Assembly (NCBI RefSeq): GCF_018771565.1
Contig: NZ_CP076326.1
Coordinates: forward strand, 930,001 to 994,000
Origin: Thermoflexus hugenholtzii
GTDB taxonomy: Bacteria > Chloroflexota > Anaerolineae > Thermoflexales > Thermoflexaceae
Direction: 5' to 3'
Length of the DNA: 64,000 bases
Shown here: piece by piece, positions 1-8,824 of the stretch
How the letters are laid out: each line of letters starts with the position of its first letter
Numbering within the stretch: the stretch's first letter is position 1
The notes under the pieces: generated by a model
Told to the model about the DNA's origin: nothing
The model's database searches: none
The model's input: only the letters and a program-made list of their open reading frames with translations
Made by a program: the position numbers and the translations under genes

Positions 1-533
1 TCAAGCGCTCTATCCTCCGGCGGCTGGTCGATCGAGGATGCCGGGTTACGGTCGTGCCCGCCTACACGCCCGCGGCGGAGGCCCTCCGCCTGCGGCCCGA
101 TGGGATTGTCCTCTCCAACGGGCCGGGGGACCCCGCCGGGTTGCCGGGGATCGTGGAGATCGTGCGAGGGCTCCTCGAAACGGGGGTTCCGCTCTTCGGC
201 ATCTGCCTGGGCCATCAGCTGATCGCCCGGGCCATAGGCGCCCGCACCTACAAGCTCCCCTTCGGCCACCACGGGAGCAACCACCCGGTCCTGGACCGGA
301 CCACCGGTCGGGTCCAGATCACCGCCCAGAACCACAATTACGCCGTGGACCCCGATACCCTGGACCCGGATCAGGTGGTGATCACCCATCTCAATCTGAA
401 CGATGGGACGGTGGAGGGGCTGGCGCTGCGGGATCGGCCGGTGTTCTCCGTGCAATACCATCCGGAGGCCAATCCCGGCCCCCACGACGCGGATCCCATC
501 TTCGATCAATGGGTAGAAACGCTGGGACGTTAG
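1..533 (+). CDS. carA: Carbamoyl-phosphate synthase small subunit, C-terminal part (5' truncated by window)
   Basis: This is the glutaminase subunit, which releases ammonia from glutamine for CarB in arginine and pyrimidine synthesis. The reading frame is open from base 3 to a TAG at 531-533, so only the class I glutamine amidotransferase domain is in the window. Visible motifs are LSNGPGDP (oxyanion region), GICLGHQ with the nucleophilic Cys, and the QYHPEA stretch with the catalytic His and Glu near the end; QNHNYAV is also typical of CarA. It lies about 210 nt upstream of carB on the same strand, the usual carAB order. Identification is secure; the N-terminal CPSase domain is outside the window. 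Confidence 0.96.
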   Translation, partial: KRSILRRLVDRGCRVTVVPAYTPAAEALRLRPDGIVLSNGPGDPAGLPGIVEIVRGLLETGVPLFGICLGHQLIARAIGARTYKLPFGHHGSNHPVLDRTTGRVQITAQNHNYAVDPDTLDPDQVVITHLNLNDGTVEGLALRDRPVFSVQYHPEANPGPHDADPIFDQWVETLGR

Positions 534-538
534 TCGCT

Positions 539-655
539 CGTCGGTATGGAGCGATCTTGATCACCCTGGATCGGCAGCAACTGGAGCGGGGATCATCCAG
601 CCTGAGCGTTCTCACCCCGGCAGATGCGCTCAATCTCTTAGAACAGCCAGGCTGA
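539..655 (+). pseudogene. Possible 3' remnant of a PIN-domain (VapC-like) gene
   Basis: Just after the carA stop, a different frame reads [15 protein letters not shown] followed by [15 protein letters not shown] and a TGA at 653-655. This resembles the last strand and helix of PIN-domain toxins, where a TxDxxxxxR segment is followed by a TPxEAL tail. No N-terminal PIN part or start codon is present: upstream, this frame only shadows carA. It could therefore be the decayed tail of a toxin gene. The resemblance is by eye over fewer than 40 residues and may be chance. Confidence 0.3.
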
Positions 656-692
656 GAAATGTAAAGCGTCAGCGCGAAAACGCTGTGGAATG

Positions 693-718
693 GGGCGGGC
701 GTTGGAAAACGCCCGCCC
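693..718 (+). terminator. Perfect 11-bp GC hairpin with GGAA loop before carB
   Basis: The arm at 693-703 (gggcgggcgtt) pairs perfectly with 708-718 around a GGAA (GNRA) tetraloop, followed by a short ATTT. It lies 26 nt upstream of the carB start. It could be a weak intrinsic terminator or attenuator between carA and carB, or a structured leader. The short T-run makes full termination uncertain. Confidence 0.45.
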
Positions 719-744
719 ATTTGTGCGGCGAGGTGGAACTCCGG

Positions 745-3700
745 ATGCCGCGGCGCACCGACATCCGCTCCATCCTGGTCATCGGCTCCGGGCCGATTGT
801 GATCGGCCAGGCGGCCGAGTTCGACTATTCGGGGACCCAGGCCCTCAAGGTCCTGCGGCGGGAAGGCTATCGGGTGATCCTGGTCAACTCCAACCCGGCC
901 ACCATCATGACCGATCCCGAGATGGCCGATGCCACCTACATCGAGCCCCTGGTCCCGGAGATCCTCGAGCGGATCATCGCCCGAGAGCGGCCGGACGCCT
1001 TGCTCCCCACCCTGGGCGGCCAGACCGCCCTGAACCTGGCCATGGCGTTGCACGAACAAGGGGTCCTGGAGCGCTACGGGGTGGAGCTCATCGGCGCCTC
1101 GCCTCAGGCGATCCGCATCGCGGAGGACCGCCTCGCTTTCAAAGAGGCGATGGAGAAAGCCGGCCTGGAGGTCCCCCGCAGCGTCCTGGCCCGCTCCGTG
1201 GAGGAGGCGCTGGCCTTCGCCGAGCAGGTGGGCTACCCGGTGCTCATCCGCCCTTCCTTCACCCTGGGCGGCACCGGGGCCGGCGTCGCCCGTTCCCGGG
1301 AGGAGCTGATGGATCGCGTGGATCTGGCGCTGCGCCTTAGCCCCGTCGGCTCGGCCCTCATCGAGGAGTCCCTTCTGGGCTGGAAGGAGTTCGAGCTGGA
1401 GGTGATGCGGGATCGCCACGACAACTTCGTGGTGGTGTGCTCCATCGAGAACCTGGACCCCATGGGCATACACACCGGGGATTCCATCACCCTGGCCCCG
1501 GCCCAGACCCTCACGGACAAAGAGTATCAGCGCATGCGGGACTGGGCCCGGGCGGTGATGCACGCGGTGGGAGTGGAGACCGGCGGCTCCAACGTCCAGT
1601 TCGCCGTGAACCCCCGCGATGGCCGGATGCGGGTCATCGAAATGAACCCGCGGGTTTCCCGCTCCTCCGCCCTGGCCTCCAAGGCCACGGGCTTTCCCAT
1701 CGCCAAGATCGCCGCGCTCCTCGCAGTGGGCTACACCCTGGACGAGCTTCGCAACGAGATCACGCGGCGCACGGTGGCGGCCTTCGAGCCGGCCATCGAT
1801 TACGTGGTGGTGAAGATCCCCCGGTGGACCTTCGAGAAGTTCCCCGGCGCCGATCCGACCCTCGGCCCCCAGATGAAATCCGTGGGGGAGGTGATGGCCA
1901 TCGGGCGGACCTTCAAGGAGGCGCTCCAGAAGGCGATGCGGGGGTTGGAGATCGGGGCGAAGGGCTTTGAGGGATTCCCGCCTGAGCGGCGGCCCTCCGA
2001 TCTGCGGGCTGCCCTGGCCTGCCCGAACCCGGATCGTCTGCGGGCCGTCCACGACGCTCTGATGGCCGGGATGCCGGTCCAGGAGGTCGCCGCCCTCACC
2101 GGATACGACCCCTGGTTCGTCGTTCAGATGGCGGAGCTGGTCGAGCGGGAACGGGAGCTGCGCCGCTACACCCTGGCCACGGTCCCGGCAAGCCTGTTGC
2201 GCCAGGCCAAGCGGGAGGGGTTCTCGGACGCCCAGCTGGCGGCCTTCTTCGGCTGCACGGAGGAGGCGGTCCGCCGCCGCCGAGAAGCTCTGGGCATCCG
2301 CCCACGCTACGCCCAGGTGGACACCTGCGCGGCGGAGTTCGAGGCTTACACGCCCTATCTTTACAGCACCTACGAGGAGAGCGACGAGGCCCCGCCGACG
2401 GATCGCCCCAAGGTGGTGATCGTCGGCAGCGGCCCCAACCGCATCGGGCAGGGGATCGAGTTCGATTACAGCTGTTGCCAGGCCGCCTTCGCCCTGCGGG
2501 AGCTGGGAATCGAATCGATCATGGTGAACTCCAACCCGGAGACGGTGAGCACGGACTACGACACCTCGGATCGCCTGTATTTTGAGCCGTTGGCCCTGGA
2601 GGATGTGCTGAACATCGTCGAGCGGGAGCGGCCCCTCGGCGTCATCGTGCAGTTCGGGGGGCAGACGGCCCTCAACCTCACCATGCCCCTGCACCGCGCC
2701 GGGGTGCCCATCCTGGGCACCTCCCCCGACGCCATCGACCTGGCGGAGGATCGAGGGCGGTTCAGCGCCCTGTTGCGGGACCTGGACATTCCTCAGCCGG
2801 AGCATGGGACGGCGACGTCCGTCGAGGAGGCCCTTGAGGTCGCCCGGCGCATCGGCTACCCGGTTCTGGTCCGGCCCAGCTACGTCCTGGGCGGGCGGGC
2901 CATGGCCATCTGTTACGATGAGGAGACCTTGAAGGCCTATATGGCCGAAGCGGTGTGGGTCTCCCCGGAGCGACCGGTGCTGATCGATCGCTTCCTGGAA
3001 GATGCCTACGAGGCGGAGGTGGATGCGGTGGCGGATGGGAAGCGCGTGGTCATCGGGGGCATCCTCCAGCATATCGAGGAAGCAGGGGTGCACTCCGGAG
3101 ATTCCGCCTGCGTGCTGCCGCCCTACAAGATCTCCCGCTATCACCTCCAGATCATCGAGGAATACACCGAGCGGATCGCCCTGGCCCTGGGGGTGCGGGG
3201 GCTGATCAACATCCAGTTCGCGATCAAGGACGACATCGTCTACGTCCTGGAGGCCAACCCGCGGGCCTCCCGCACCGTACCCTTCATCAGCAAAGCCACC
3301 GGGGTTCCCCTGGCCCGCATCGCCACCCGGGTGATGCTGGGGCAGTCCTTAGAGGAGATCGGCTTCACCCGTTCGCCGGAGGTCCGGGCGTTCTTCGTGA
3401 AGGAGGCGGTCCTTCCGTTCCGCAAGCTGCCGGGCGCGGATGCCATCCTGGGCCCTGAGATGAAATCCACCGGCGAGGTGATGGGCTGGGCGGAGACCTT
3501 CGGCCACGCTTTCGCCAAGGCGGAGATGGCCGCTGGGGACGCCCTGCCTCTCCACGGGACGGTGTTGCTCTCTGTGAACGACTTCGATAAGGGGAGCGTG
3601 TTGAAGATCGCCCGGGACTTCCACCGTCTGGGCTTCCGGTTGATGGCCACCCGGGGCACGGCGGAAGCCCTGCGGCGCGTGGGGTTGCCGGTGGAGGTGG

Positions 3701-3963
3701 TAAACAAGGTAAGCGAGGGCTCTCCCCACGTGGTGGACGCCATCCGGGAAGGGCGGGTGCAGCTGATCCTGAACACCCCCCTGGGCCCGCGGGCCTATAC
3801 CGACGGCATGCGGATCCGCCAGGCGGCCGTGCGTTACGGGGTGCCGCTGCTCACCACCCTCTCCGCCGCCGCCGCAGCCGTCCAGGCCATCCGGGCCATG
3901 CGGGAGCGGGATTTCACGGTGATGAGCCTGCAGGAGCACTACGCCCGAAAGCGCAGCGCATGA
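745..3963 (+). CDS. carB: Carbamoyl-phosphate synthase large subunit
   Basis: CarB makes carbamoyl phosphate from bicarbonate, ammonia and two ATP. The 1072-residue product has the family's usual length and internal duplication: two ATP-grasp halves, each opening with a GSGP-I-IGQ nucleotide-binding segment (near residues 13 and 560), and a C-terminal MGS-like allosteric domain ([16 protein letters not shown] onward). The ATG at 745 begins [17 protein letters not shown], matching the standard N-terminus, and has a gaggtgg ribosome site; the longer upstream extension in frame is not typical. It forms a probable carAB operon with the gene before it. Confidence 0.97.
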   Translation: MPRRTDIRSILVIGSGPIVIGQAAEFDYSGTQALKVLRREGYRVILVNSNPATIMTDPEMADATYIEPLVPEILERIIARERPDALLPTLGGQTALNLAMALHEQGVLERYGVELIGASPQAIRIAEDRLAFKEAMEKAGLEVPRSVLARSVEEALAFAEQVGYPVLIRPSFTLGGTGAGVARSREELMDRVDLALRLSPVGSALIEESLLGWKEFELEVMRDRHDNFVVVCSIENLDPMGIHTGDSITLAPAQTLTDKEYQRMRDWARAVMHAVGVETGGSNVQFAVNPRDGRMRVIEMNPRVSRSSALASKATGFPIAKIAALLAVGYTLDELRNEITRRTVAAFEPAIDYVVVKIPRWTFEKFPGADPTLGPQMKSVGEVMAIGRTFKEALQKAMRGLEIGAKGFEGFPPERRPSDLRAALACPNPDRLRAVHDALMAGMPVQEVAALTGYDPWFVVQMAELVERERELRRYTLATVPASLLRQAKREGFSDAQLAAFFGCTEEAVRRRREALGIRPRYAQVDTCAAEFEAYTPYLYSTYEESDEAPPTDRPKVVIVGSGPNRIGQGIEFDYSCCQAAFALRELGIESIMVNSNPETVSTDYDTSDRLYFEPLALEDVLNIVERERPLGVIVQFGGQTALNLTMPLHRAGVPILGTSPDAIDLAEDRGRFSALLRDLDIPQPEHGTATSVEEALEVARRIGYPVLVRPSYVLGGRAMAICYDEETLKAYMAEAVWVSPERPVLIDRFLEDAYEAEVDAVADGKRVVIGGILQHIEEAGVHSGDSACVLPPYKISRYHLQIIEEYTERIALALGVRGLINIQFAIKDDIVYVLEANPRASRTVPFISKATGVPLARIATRVMLGQSLEEIGFTRSPEVRAFFVKEAVLPFRKLPGADAILGPEMKSTGEVMGWAETFGHAFAKAEMAAGDALPLHGTVLLSVNDFDKGSVLKIARDFHRLGFRLMATRGTAEALRRVGLPVEVVNKVSEGSPHVVDAIREGRVQLILNTPLGPRAYTDGMRIRQAAVRYGVPLLTTLSAAAAAVQAIRAMRERDFTVMSLQEHYARKRSA

Positions 3964-3994
3964 GGAGTTCCACCCTGGAGGAGACGGGTCGAAG

Positions 3995-4501
3995 ATGAAG
4001 AAAAGGGGGATCTCCATGGATCTCGGGACCGCTGTCGTGCTGATCCTCGCGGCGGTGATGGTGGGCGTTGCCTATGCGCGGGGCGGGGAGGTGGCGGCGG
4101 CCGGATGGCGGGGGGTGGGGCGGGCCGTGCGCGACTTCCTACCGCTCTTCCTCGGGATCTTCATCCTCATCGGCTTCTCGGAAGTCCTGATCCCCCGTGA
4201 GGTCATCGCGCGGTGGCTGGGGCCCAGCTCGGGCTGGCGAGGGATTCTGATCGCCAGCGGGGTGGGGATGCTGATCCCCGGCGGGCCCTTCGTCTCCTTC
4301 CCCCTGGTCGCGATGCTCTATCGGGCCGGAGCCGGCATAGGCGCGGTGGTCGCCTTCGTCACCGCCTGGTCCCTCTGGTCCCTCACCCGGCTGCCCCTGG
4401 AGTTCGCCCTCCTGGGCCCGCGCCTGATGATGGCGCGTCTGATCTCCACCCTGTTCATGCCCCCGCTGGCCGGATGGATCGCCCACCTGCTCTTCGATTG
4501 A
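3995..4501 (+). CDS. Small predicted permease (UPF0718/DUF318-like, half-size)
   Basis: This is a 168-residue integral membrane protein with about five hydrophobic segments. A glycine/proline-rich motif, GMLIPGGPFVSFPLVAML, sits in the middle; such motifs occur in the predicted permease family related to YraQ, of which this would be a half-length member. The substrate is unknown. The ATG at 3995 has a ggaggag site about 11 nt upstream; a second ATG at 4016 is possible. It starts 31 nt after carB and may be read with it, but nothing ties it functionally to carbamoyl phosphate. Confidence 0.75.
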   Translation: MKKRGISMDLGTAVVLILAAVMVGVAYARGGEVAAAGWRGVGRAVRDFLPLFLGIFILIGFSEVLIPREVIARWLGPSSGWRGILIASGVGMLIPGGPFVSFPLVAMLYRAGAGIGAVVAFVTAWSLWSLTRLPLEFALLGPRLMMARLISTLFMPPLAGWIAHLLFD

Positions 4502-4578
4502 CCCTTGTCGACCTTGGGATGAGATCCGGGGAGGGGGAAGCGGCGCCGCTTGACTACAGATCGGCAAAGGCTAAAATC

Positions 4579-4598
4579 TTAATTGATCGATCAATTAA
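4579..4598. promoter_or_regulatory. Perfect 20-bp palindromic operator upstream of tetR gene
   Basis: The sequence TTAATTGATCGATCAATTAA is a perfect palindrome in an otherwise GC-rich region, about 85 nt before the TetR-family start codon. Such AT-rich, even-length palindromes near a TetR-family gene are typical self-binding sites, so it probably autoregulates the repressor and the downstream exporter. Binding itself is inferred. Confidence 0.7.
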
Positions 4599-4682
4599 TT
4601 TTGAGGCTTTTGAGGCGCGGCATCGGAGGACACGCAGGCTCCTCCGGCCTGAACTTTTTCACACATCCGGCGGGGGGAGGAG

Positions 4683-5324
4683 ATGGGCAAGGGGGCTGGC
4701 CGGCATCGGGACCGGGATCGTGAGGCCATGCGTCAGCGCATCATCGAAGCCGCCTTCCGGGTTTTCCTTCGCAAAGGCTTTCGGGGGACCTCCAACCGGG
4801 AGATCGCCCGGGAGGCGGGGATCTCGCCGGGCCTGATCTACTGGTATTTCCGGAACAAGGAAGACCTCTTCCGGGCCGTGGTGGAAGCCAAATCCTTCGC
4901 CCTCCCCTTGAGGCGCCTGGCCCGCACGATGGGGACGGCTCCGCCCCCGCAGTTCCTCGCCGGGGTGATGGAGATCGTCCTCTCCCTGTATGAGGACCCG
5001 GCCATGATCGCGGCATTGCAGTTGCTGCTGCCCGAGGCGATCCGCAACGGCCGGGTCCGGCGGGTCCTCGTCAGCCGGGCGATCCGCCCGGGTATGGAGG
5101 CCATCGCCGCTTACCTGGCCGCGCAGCAGGCCAAAGGGACCGTGCGCCCGTTGGATCCCCGGGTCGGCGCCCGCCTCTTCATGGGCCTCATGTTCTCGCA
5201 GGTCATCCTGGGCCATCTGCTGCGCCTTCGGTTCCCGGTGCCGGCCCGTCAGCTGTTCGCGGAGGCCCTGGAGGTGTATCTACATGGGATCCTGAACCCG
5301 GAAACCGGGGGAGGTTCGGCGTGA
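4683..5324 (+). CDS. TetR/AcrR-family transcriptional regulator
   Basis: This is a 213-residue one-component repressor. An N-terminal helix-turn-helix (IIEAAFRVFLRKGFRGTSNREIAREAGIS) runs into the family signature GLIYWYFRNKEDLF; the remaining ~150 residues are a divergent helical ligand-binding domain. The ATG follows a strong ggggggaggag ribosome site. A perfect palindrome at 4579-4598 is its likely operator. It immediately precedes an ABC exporter on the same strand and probably controls it in response to an exported compound. The ligand cannot be read from the sequence. Confidence 0.93.
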   Translation: MGKGAGRHRDRDREAMRQRIIEAAFRVFLRKGFRGTSNREIAREAGISPGLIYWYFRNKEDLFRAVVEAKSFALPLRRLARTMGTAPPPQFLAGVMEIVLSLYEDPAMIAALQLLLPEAIRNGRVRRVLVSRAIRPGMEAIAAYLAAQQAKGTVRPLDPRVGARLFMGLMFSQVILGHLLRLRFPVPARQLFAEALEVYLHGILNPETGGGSA

Positions 5325-5427
5325 GGAGAGGCGAAAGGTTTTTCGCCCCTGCCTTGATCGAGTGCAGGGGCGCCGCGCCGCAATGCCTTTGCATGGCGCG
5401 ATCCTCCTCTGGGAGATGAAGGCCGCG

Positions 5428-6549
5428 ATGTTCCAGCGTATCGGGGCGGTGATCTACAAAGAAGTGTTGCACATCGTGCGGGATCCCCGCACCCTGGCGG
5501 TGATGTTCATGATCCCCGTGGTCCAGCTCTTCCTGCTGGGCTACGCGGCGACCACCGATGTGAAGCACGTGCCCATGGTGGTCCTGGACTGGGATCACAC
5601 TCCCCAGAGCCAGGAGCTGGTGGACGCCTATCGGGCGGTGGATGTCTTTCGCATCATCGGCTATGTAGAGCGAGAGGAGGATCTGGCGCGGCTGTTGGAT
5701 GCGGGGATCGCCCAGGCGGCCCTTCTGATCCCGAAGGGATACGGGGCGGATGTCCTGGCCGGCCGCCTGGCCACAGTGGGGCTGATCATCGACGGCAGCG
5801 ACCCTGCGGTGGCCAGCAACGCCTACGCGGCGGCCCTCTCCATCGCCCAGAACCACTCCACGCAGATCCTCCGGCGGACGCTGAACCTGGACCCGCGGCG
5901 GATGCCCGGCCTGGATCCGCGCCCCCGGGTCTGGTATAACCCGGAGATGCGCAGCGCCAACTATATGATCCCGGGCCTGATCGGCGCCATCCTTCAGTTC
6001 CTCACCATGCTCCTCACGGCCCAGGCCATCGTCCGGGAACGGGAGCAGGGGACGATGGAGCAGCTCATTGTCACGCCCATCCGGCCGGTCGAGCTGGTGG
6101 TGGGGAAGGTGGCCCCTTACGTCCTGATCGCCTACATCGATTTCGCCATCATCCTGACCCTGGGGGCCCTCTGGTTCCGGGTGCCCTTCCGGGGAAACCT
6201 GGGTCTGCTCCTGGCTCTCTCCGGGTTGTTCCTGCTTTCCTCCCTGGGGCTGGGGCTGCTGATCTCCACGGTGGCCTCCACGCAGCGGGAGGCGATGTTG
6301 CTGACCTATTTCCTCCTCCTGCCTTCCATTTTCCTGGCCGGCCTTCTCTTTCCCATTCAAGCGATGCCTCAGGTCCTCCAGTGGATCAGTTATCTGATCC
6401 CTCTCCGCTACATGCTGGTGATCCTGCGCAGCATCATCGTGAAAGGGGTAGGCATCGAGCCGTTGTGGGATGAGACCGTTGCTCTCCTCCTGTTCGGGAT
6501 AGCGGCCATGGGCCTGGCGGCCCGCCGCTTCCGGAAGCGGCTGGAATGA
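5428..6549 (+). CDS. ABC-2 type transporter permease (YhhJ/YbhR-like)
   Basis: This is the membrane subunit of an ABC exporter. It has one N-terminal membrane segment (TLAVMFMIPVVQLFLLGYA), a large extracytoplasmic domain (about residues 45-190) and a C-terminal group of five hydrophobic helices. It contains the EREQGTMEQLIVTPIRP coupling motif typical of ABC-2 permeases. Started at the ATG at 5428 it is 373 residues, the usual length for YhhJ-type proteins; longer in-frame starts at 5362 and 5383 would add a non-family extension. It follows the TetR gene by about 100 nt. The downstream ATPase is separated by a 380-nt repeat island, which is unusual for a coupled operon. Confidence 0.88.
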   Translation: MFQRIGAVIYKEVLHIVRDPRTLAVMFMIPVVQLFLLGYAATTDVKHVPMVVLDWDHTPQSQELVDAYRAVDVFRIIGYVEREEDLARLLDAGIAQAALLIPKGYGADVLAGRLATVGLIIDGSDPAVASNAYAAALSIAQNHSTQILRRTLNLDPRRMPGLDPRPRVWYNPEMRSANYMIPGLIGAILQFLTMLLTAQAIVREREQGTMEQLIVTPIRPVELVVGKVAPYVLIAYIDFAIILTLGALWFRVPFRGNLGLLLALSGLFLLSSLGLGLLISTVASTQREAMLLTYFLLLPSIFLAGLLFPIQAMPQVLQWISYLIPLRYMLVILRSIIVKGVGIEPLWDETVALLLFGIAAMGLAARRFRKRLE

Positions 6550-6930
6550 ATCTGTTCTTGTAGGAGCGGCTTTAGCCGCGACCTCCTGCGTCATCAAAGA
6601 CGGAGGTTCGGGACGAAAGCCCCTCCTACGTAAGCCGAAATTCATTTCGGCATCCTGGCTCTAAGAGCGACTTCCGCCACGACCATCGAAGGCAGGGATT
6701 GGGGTTTAAAACTCGATCTCGACGTCTGCAGACGGTCAGGTGTTCTCTGTACCGGCTGAGTCGAAATAAATTTCGACTTACAGAGAACCTTGCGTCATCG
6801 AAAACCGAAGTTCGGGGCTAAAGCCCCTCCTACAGAAGCGGCTTCAGCCGCGACCCTTGCGTCATCGAAGACCGAAATTCGGGCTGGAGCCCTTCCCGCA
6901 AGAAGATCAATATCTCATCTTCAGCGAATT
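6550..6930. repeat. Island of REP-like palindromic repeats
   Basis: No gene is visible here. The stretch holds palindromes of the type TAGGAGCGGCTTTAGCCGCGA and GGGGCTAAAGCCCCTCCTACA, alternating with a TGCGTCATCGA spacer. There is also a nested hairpin at 6742-6788: outer arms gttctctgta/tacagagaac and inner arms agtcgaaat/atttcgact. The same family, in opposite orientation, forms the tandem array at 59675-60115. The repeats run almost to the start codon of the next ATPase gene, leaving no clear ribosome site for it. Confidence 0.85.
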
Positions 6931-7860
6931 ATGGCTGGCGAAGCGGTGTGGGTCGAACATCTGGAGAAACGATTCGGGGCAGTGCATGCCCTCCGGGATC
7001 TCTCGTTCGTGGTGGAGGACGGAGAGATCTTCGGGATCATCGGGCCGGACGGGGCGGGGAAGACCACGCTGCTGCGTCTCCTCGCCGGGGTCCTGCGGCC
7101 GGATGCAGGGACGATCCGGGTGCTGGGGCGGGATCTGCTGCGTGAGCCCGAGCGGATCCGTCGATCCCTGGGTTACATGCCCCAGAGCTTCAGCCTCTAT
7201 GGAGATCTCACAGTCCGCGAGAACCTATCTTTCTTCGCGACGATGTATGGATCGCAGGACCCCGAATGGATCCGGCGGATGCTGGGCTTCGCCCGCCTGG
7301 AGCCGTTCCTGGATCGCCGGGCGGCGCAGCTCTCCGGGGGCATGCAGAAGAAGCTGGCCCTGATCGGGGCGATGGTCCACCGGCCCCGCTTGCTGCTCCT
7401 GGACGAGCCCACCACGGGGGTGGACCCGCTGTCGCGGCGGGAGCTCTGGGATCTGCTCAGCGAGTTCCACGTGCAGGGAGTGACCATCATCGTCACCACC
7501 CCGTATCTCGATGAGGCGGAGCGCTGCACCCGGATCGCCCTGATGCACCAGGGACGGATGCTGGCCGTGGATGCACCGGGGAGGCTCCGGTCTGCGTTCC
7601 GTCATCCGGTGCTCGAGATCCTCGCTCAGCCGGTCCTGCGGGCCCAGGCGGCCCTGGCCGCCCATCCGGCGGTTCTGGAGGCTGTGGTCCTGGGAGATCG
7701 GGTGCGGGCGGTGGTCCGGGAGGACGGGGTGGCCCTTTCCGAGCTCGTCGCAGCGCTGCGGGCGCTTCCGGGGATCGAGGTCCAGGAGGCCCGCTGGGCC
7801 CCTCCGCGTCTGGAGGAGGTGTTCGCCTACCTGATGCGTCGGGAGGGAGGCCGTGGCTGA
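6931..7860 (+). CDS. ABC transporter ATP-binding protein (first of two)
   Basis: This is a 309-residue nucleotide-binding subunit of a multidrug/lipid-type exporter. Walker A reads GPDGAGKTT (Asp where most have Asn, as in the first ATPase half of RbbA-like proteins). The signature is LSGGMQKKL, Walker B is LLLLDEPTTGVDP, and the C-terminal ~90 residues form a small regulatory region. The ATG at 6931 starts MAGEAVWVEHLEKRFG, the normal N-terminus; upstream in-frame sequence is only translated repeat DNA. Its stop overlaps the start of the second ATPase, so the two are translationally coupled and probably form a heterodimer. Confidence 0.93.
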   Translation: MAGEAVWVEHLEKRFGAVHALRDLSFVVEDGEIFGIIGPDGAGKTTLLRLLAGVLRPDAGTIRVLGRDLLREPERIRRSLGYMPQSFSLYGDLTVRENLSFFATMYGSQDPEWIRRMLGFARLEPFLDRRAAQLSGGMQKKLALIGAMVHRPRLLLLDEPTTGVDPLSRRELWDLLSEFHVQGVTIIVTTPYLDEAERCTRIALMHQGRMLAVDAPGRLRSAFRHPVLEILAQPVLRAQAALAAHPAVLEAVVLGDRVRAVVREDGVALSELVAALRALPGIEVQEARWAPPRLEEVFAYLMRREGGRG

Positions 7861-8824
7861 GGTGGTGGTCCGAGCGGAGCGCCTGACCCGACGGTTCGGC
7901 GCGTTCACCGCCGTGGACCATATCTCCTTCGAGGTCAGGCGGGGGGAGATCTTCGGCTTCCTGGGGCCGAACGGGGCGGGGAAAACCACCACCATTCGCA
8001 TGCTGCTGGGGTTGCTGGAGCCCACAGAGGGCCGGGCATGGGTGCTCGGGTATGACGCCGCCCGGGAGACCGCGCGCATCCGCCCGCGCGTCGGTTACAT
8101 GAGCCAGCGGTTCAGCCTGTATCCCGATCTCTCCGTGGAGGAGACGCTGCGGTTTTATGGGGCCGCTTATGGATTGCCCGTCCAACGGCTCCGGGAGCGG
8201 ATCCCGACGTTGCTGGAGCGGCTGGATCTGGCCGGGCAGTCCCGGCGTCTGGTCCGTCACCTGGCGGGAGGCTGGCGGCAACGGATGGCCCTGGCGGTGG
8301 CCCTGCTCCACGAGCCGGAGATCATGTTCCTCGATGAGCCCACCGCGGGGATGGACCCCCTGGCCCGCCGGGAGATCTGGGCGTTGCTTTACCAGCTGGC
8401 CGAGCGGGGGGTGACGATCTTCGTCACCACGCATTATATGGATGAGGCCGAGCAGTGCTCCCGCCTGGCGCTCATCCACAACGGGCGCCTGCTGGCCCAG
8501 GGAACCCCTTTCGAGCTCAAGGAGCGGGCGGGGCCGAGGGGGATCGTCGCGGTCTCCGCCACGCCGCTGGAGCGGGCTTTCCTTCTCTTGCGGGACTGGC
8601 CCTTCTTCCAGCACGTCGCCTTCCACGGCGCCCGGATCCACGCCTATCCCCGGGATCCGGGGCTCTCCATCGAGGAGATCCGCCGCCGTCTGGAGGAGGC
8701 GGGCCTGGAGGAGATCTCCGTGGAGTGGATCCGTCCTTCTCTGGAGGATGTGTTCCTCTGGCTAGTGGATCAGGCAGCGCAGGAGGCGGAACTCCCCTCG
8801 CGGTCAGGAGGTGCGCTTCGATGA
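7853..8824 (+). CDS. ABC transporter ATP-binding protein (second of two)
   Basis: This is a 323-residue ATPase subunit. Walker A is GPNGAGKTT, the signature is the variant LAGGWRQRM, Walker B is IMFLDEPTAGMDP, and the switch His lies in VTTHYMDEAE. The GTG start at 7853 overlaps the end of the preceding ATPase by 8 nt, and its TGA overlaps the next ATG (ATGA at 8821-8824). This tight coupling supports a single exporter complex with the two ATPases, the upstream permease and the two HlyD-type adaptors. The set resembles an unfused version of the YhiI-RbbA-YhhJ system. Confidence 0.93.
   Translation: MAEVVVRAERLTRRFGAFTAVDHISFEVRRGEIFGFLGPNGAGKTTTIRMLLGLLEPTEGRAWVLGYDAARETARIRPRVGYMSQRFSLYPDLSVEETLRFYGAAYGLPVQRLRERIPTLLERLDLAGQSRRLVRHLAGGWRQRMALAVALLHEPEIMFLDEPTAGMDPLARREIWALLYQLAERGVTIFVTTHYMDEAEQCSRLALIHNGRLLAQGTPFELKERAGPRGIVAVSATPLERAFLLLRDWPFFQHVAFHGARIHAYPRDPGLSIEEIRRRLEEAGLEEISVEWIRPSLEDVFLWLVDQAAQEAELPSRSGGALR

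Noticed and set aside
391-3144. 917-codon open frame on the minus strand opposite carB
   Set aside because: It is the antisense shadow of carB in GC-rich DNA; no family features and no ribosome site.
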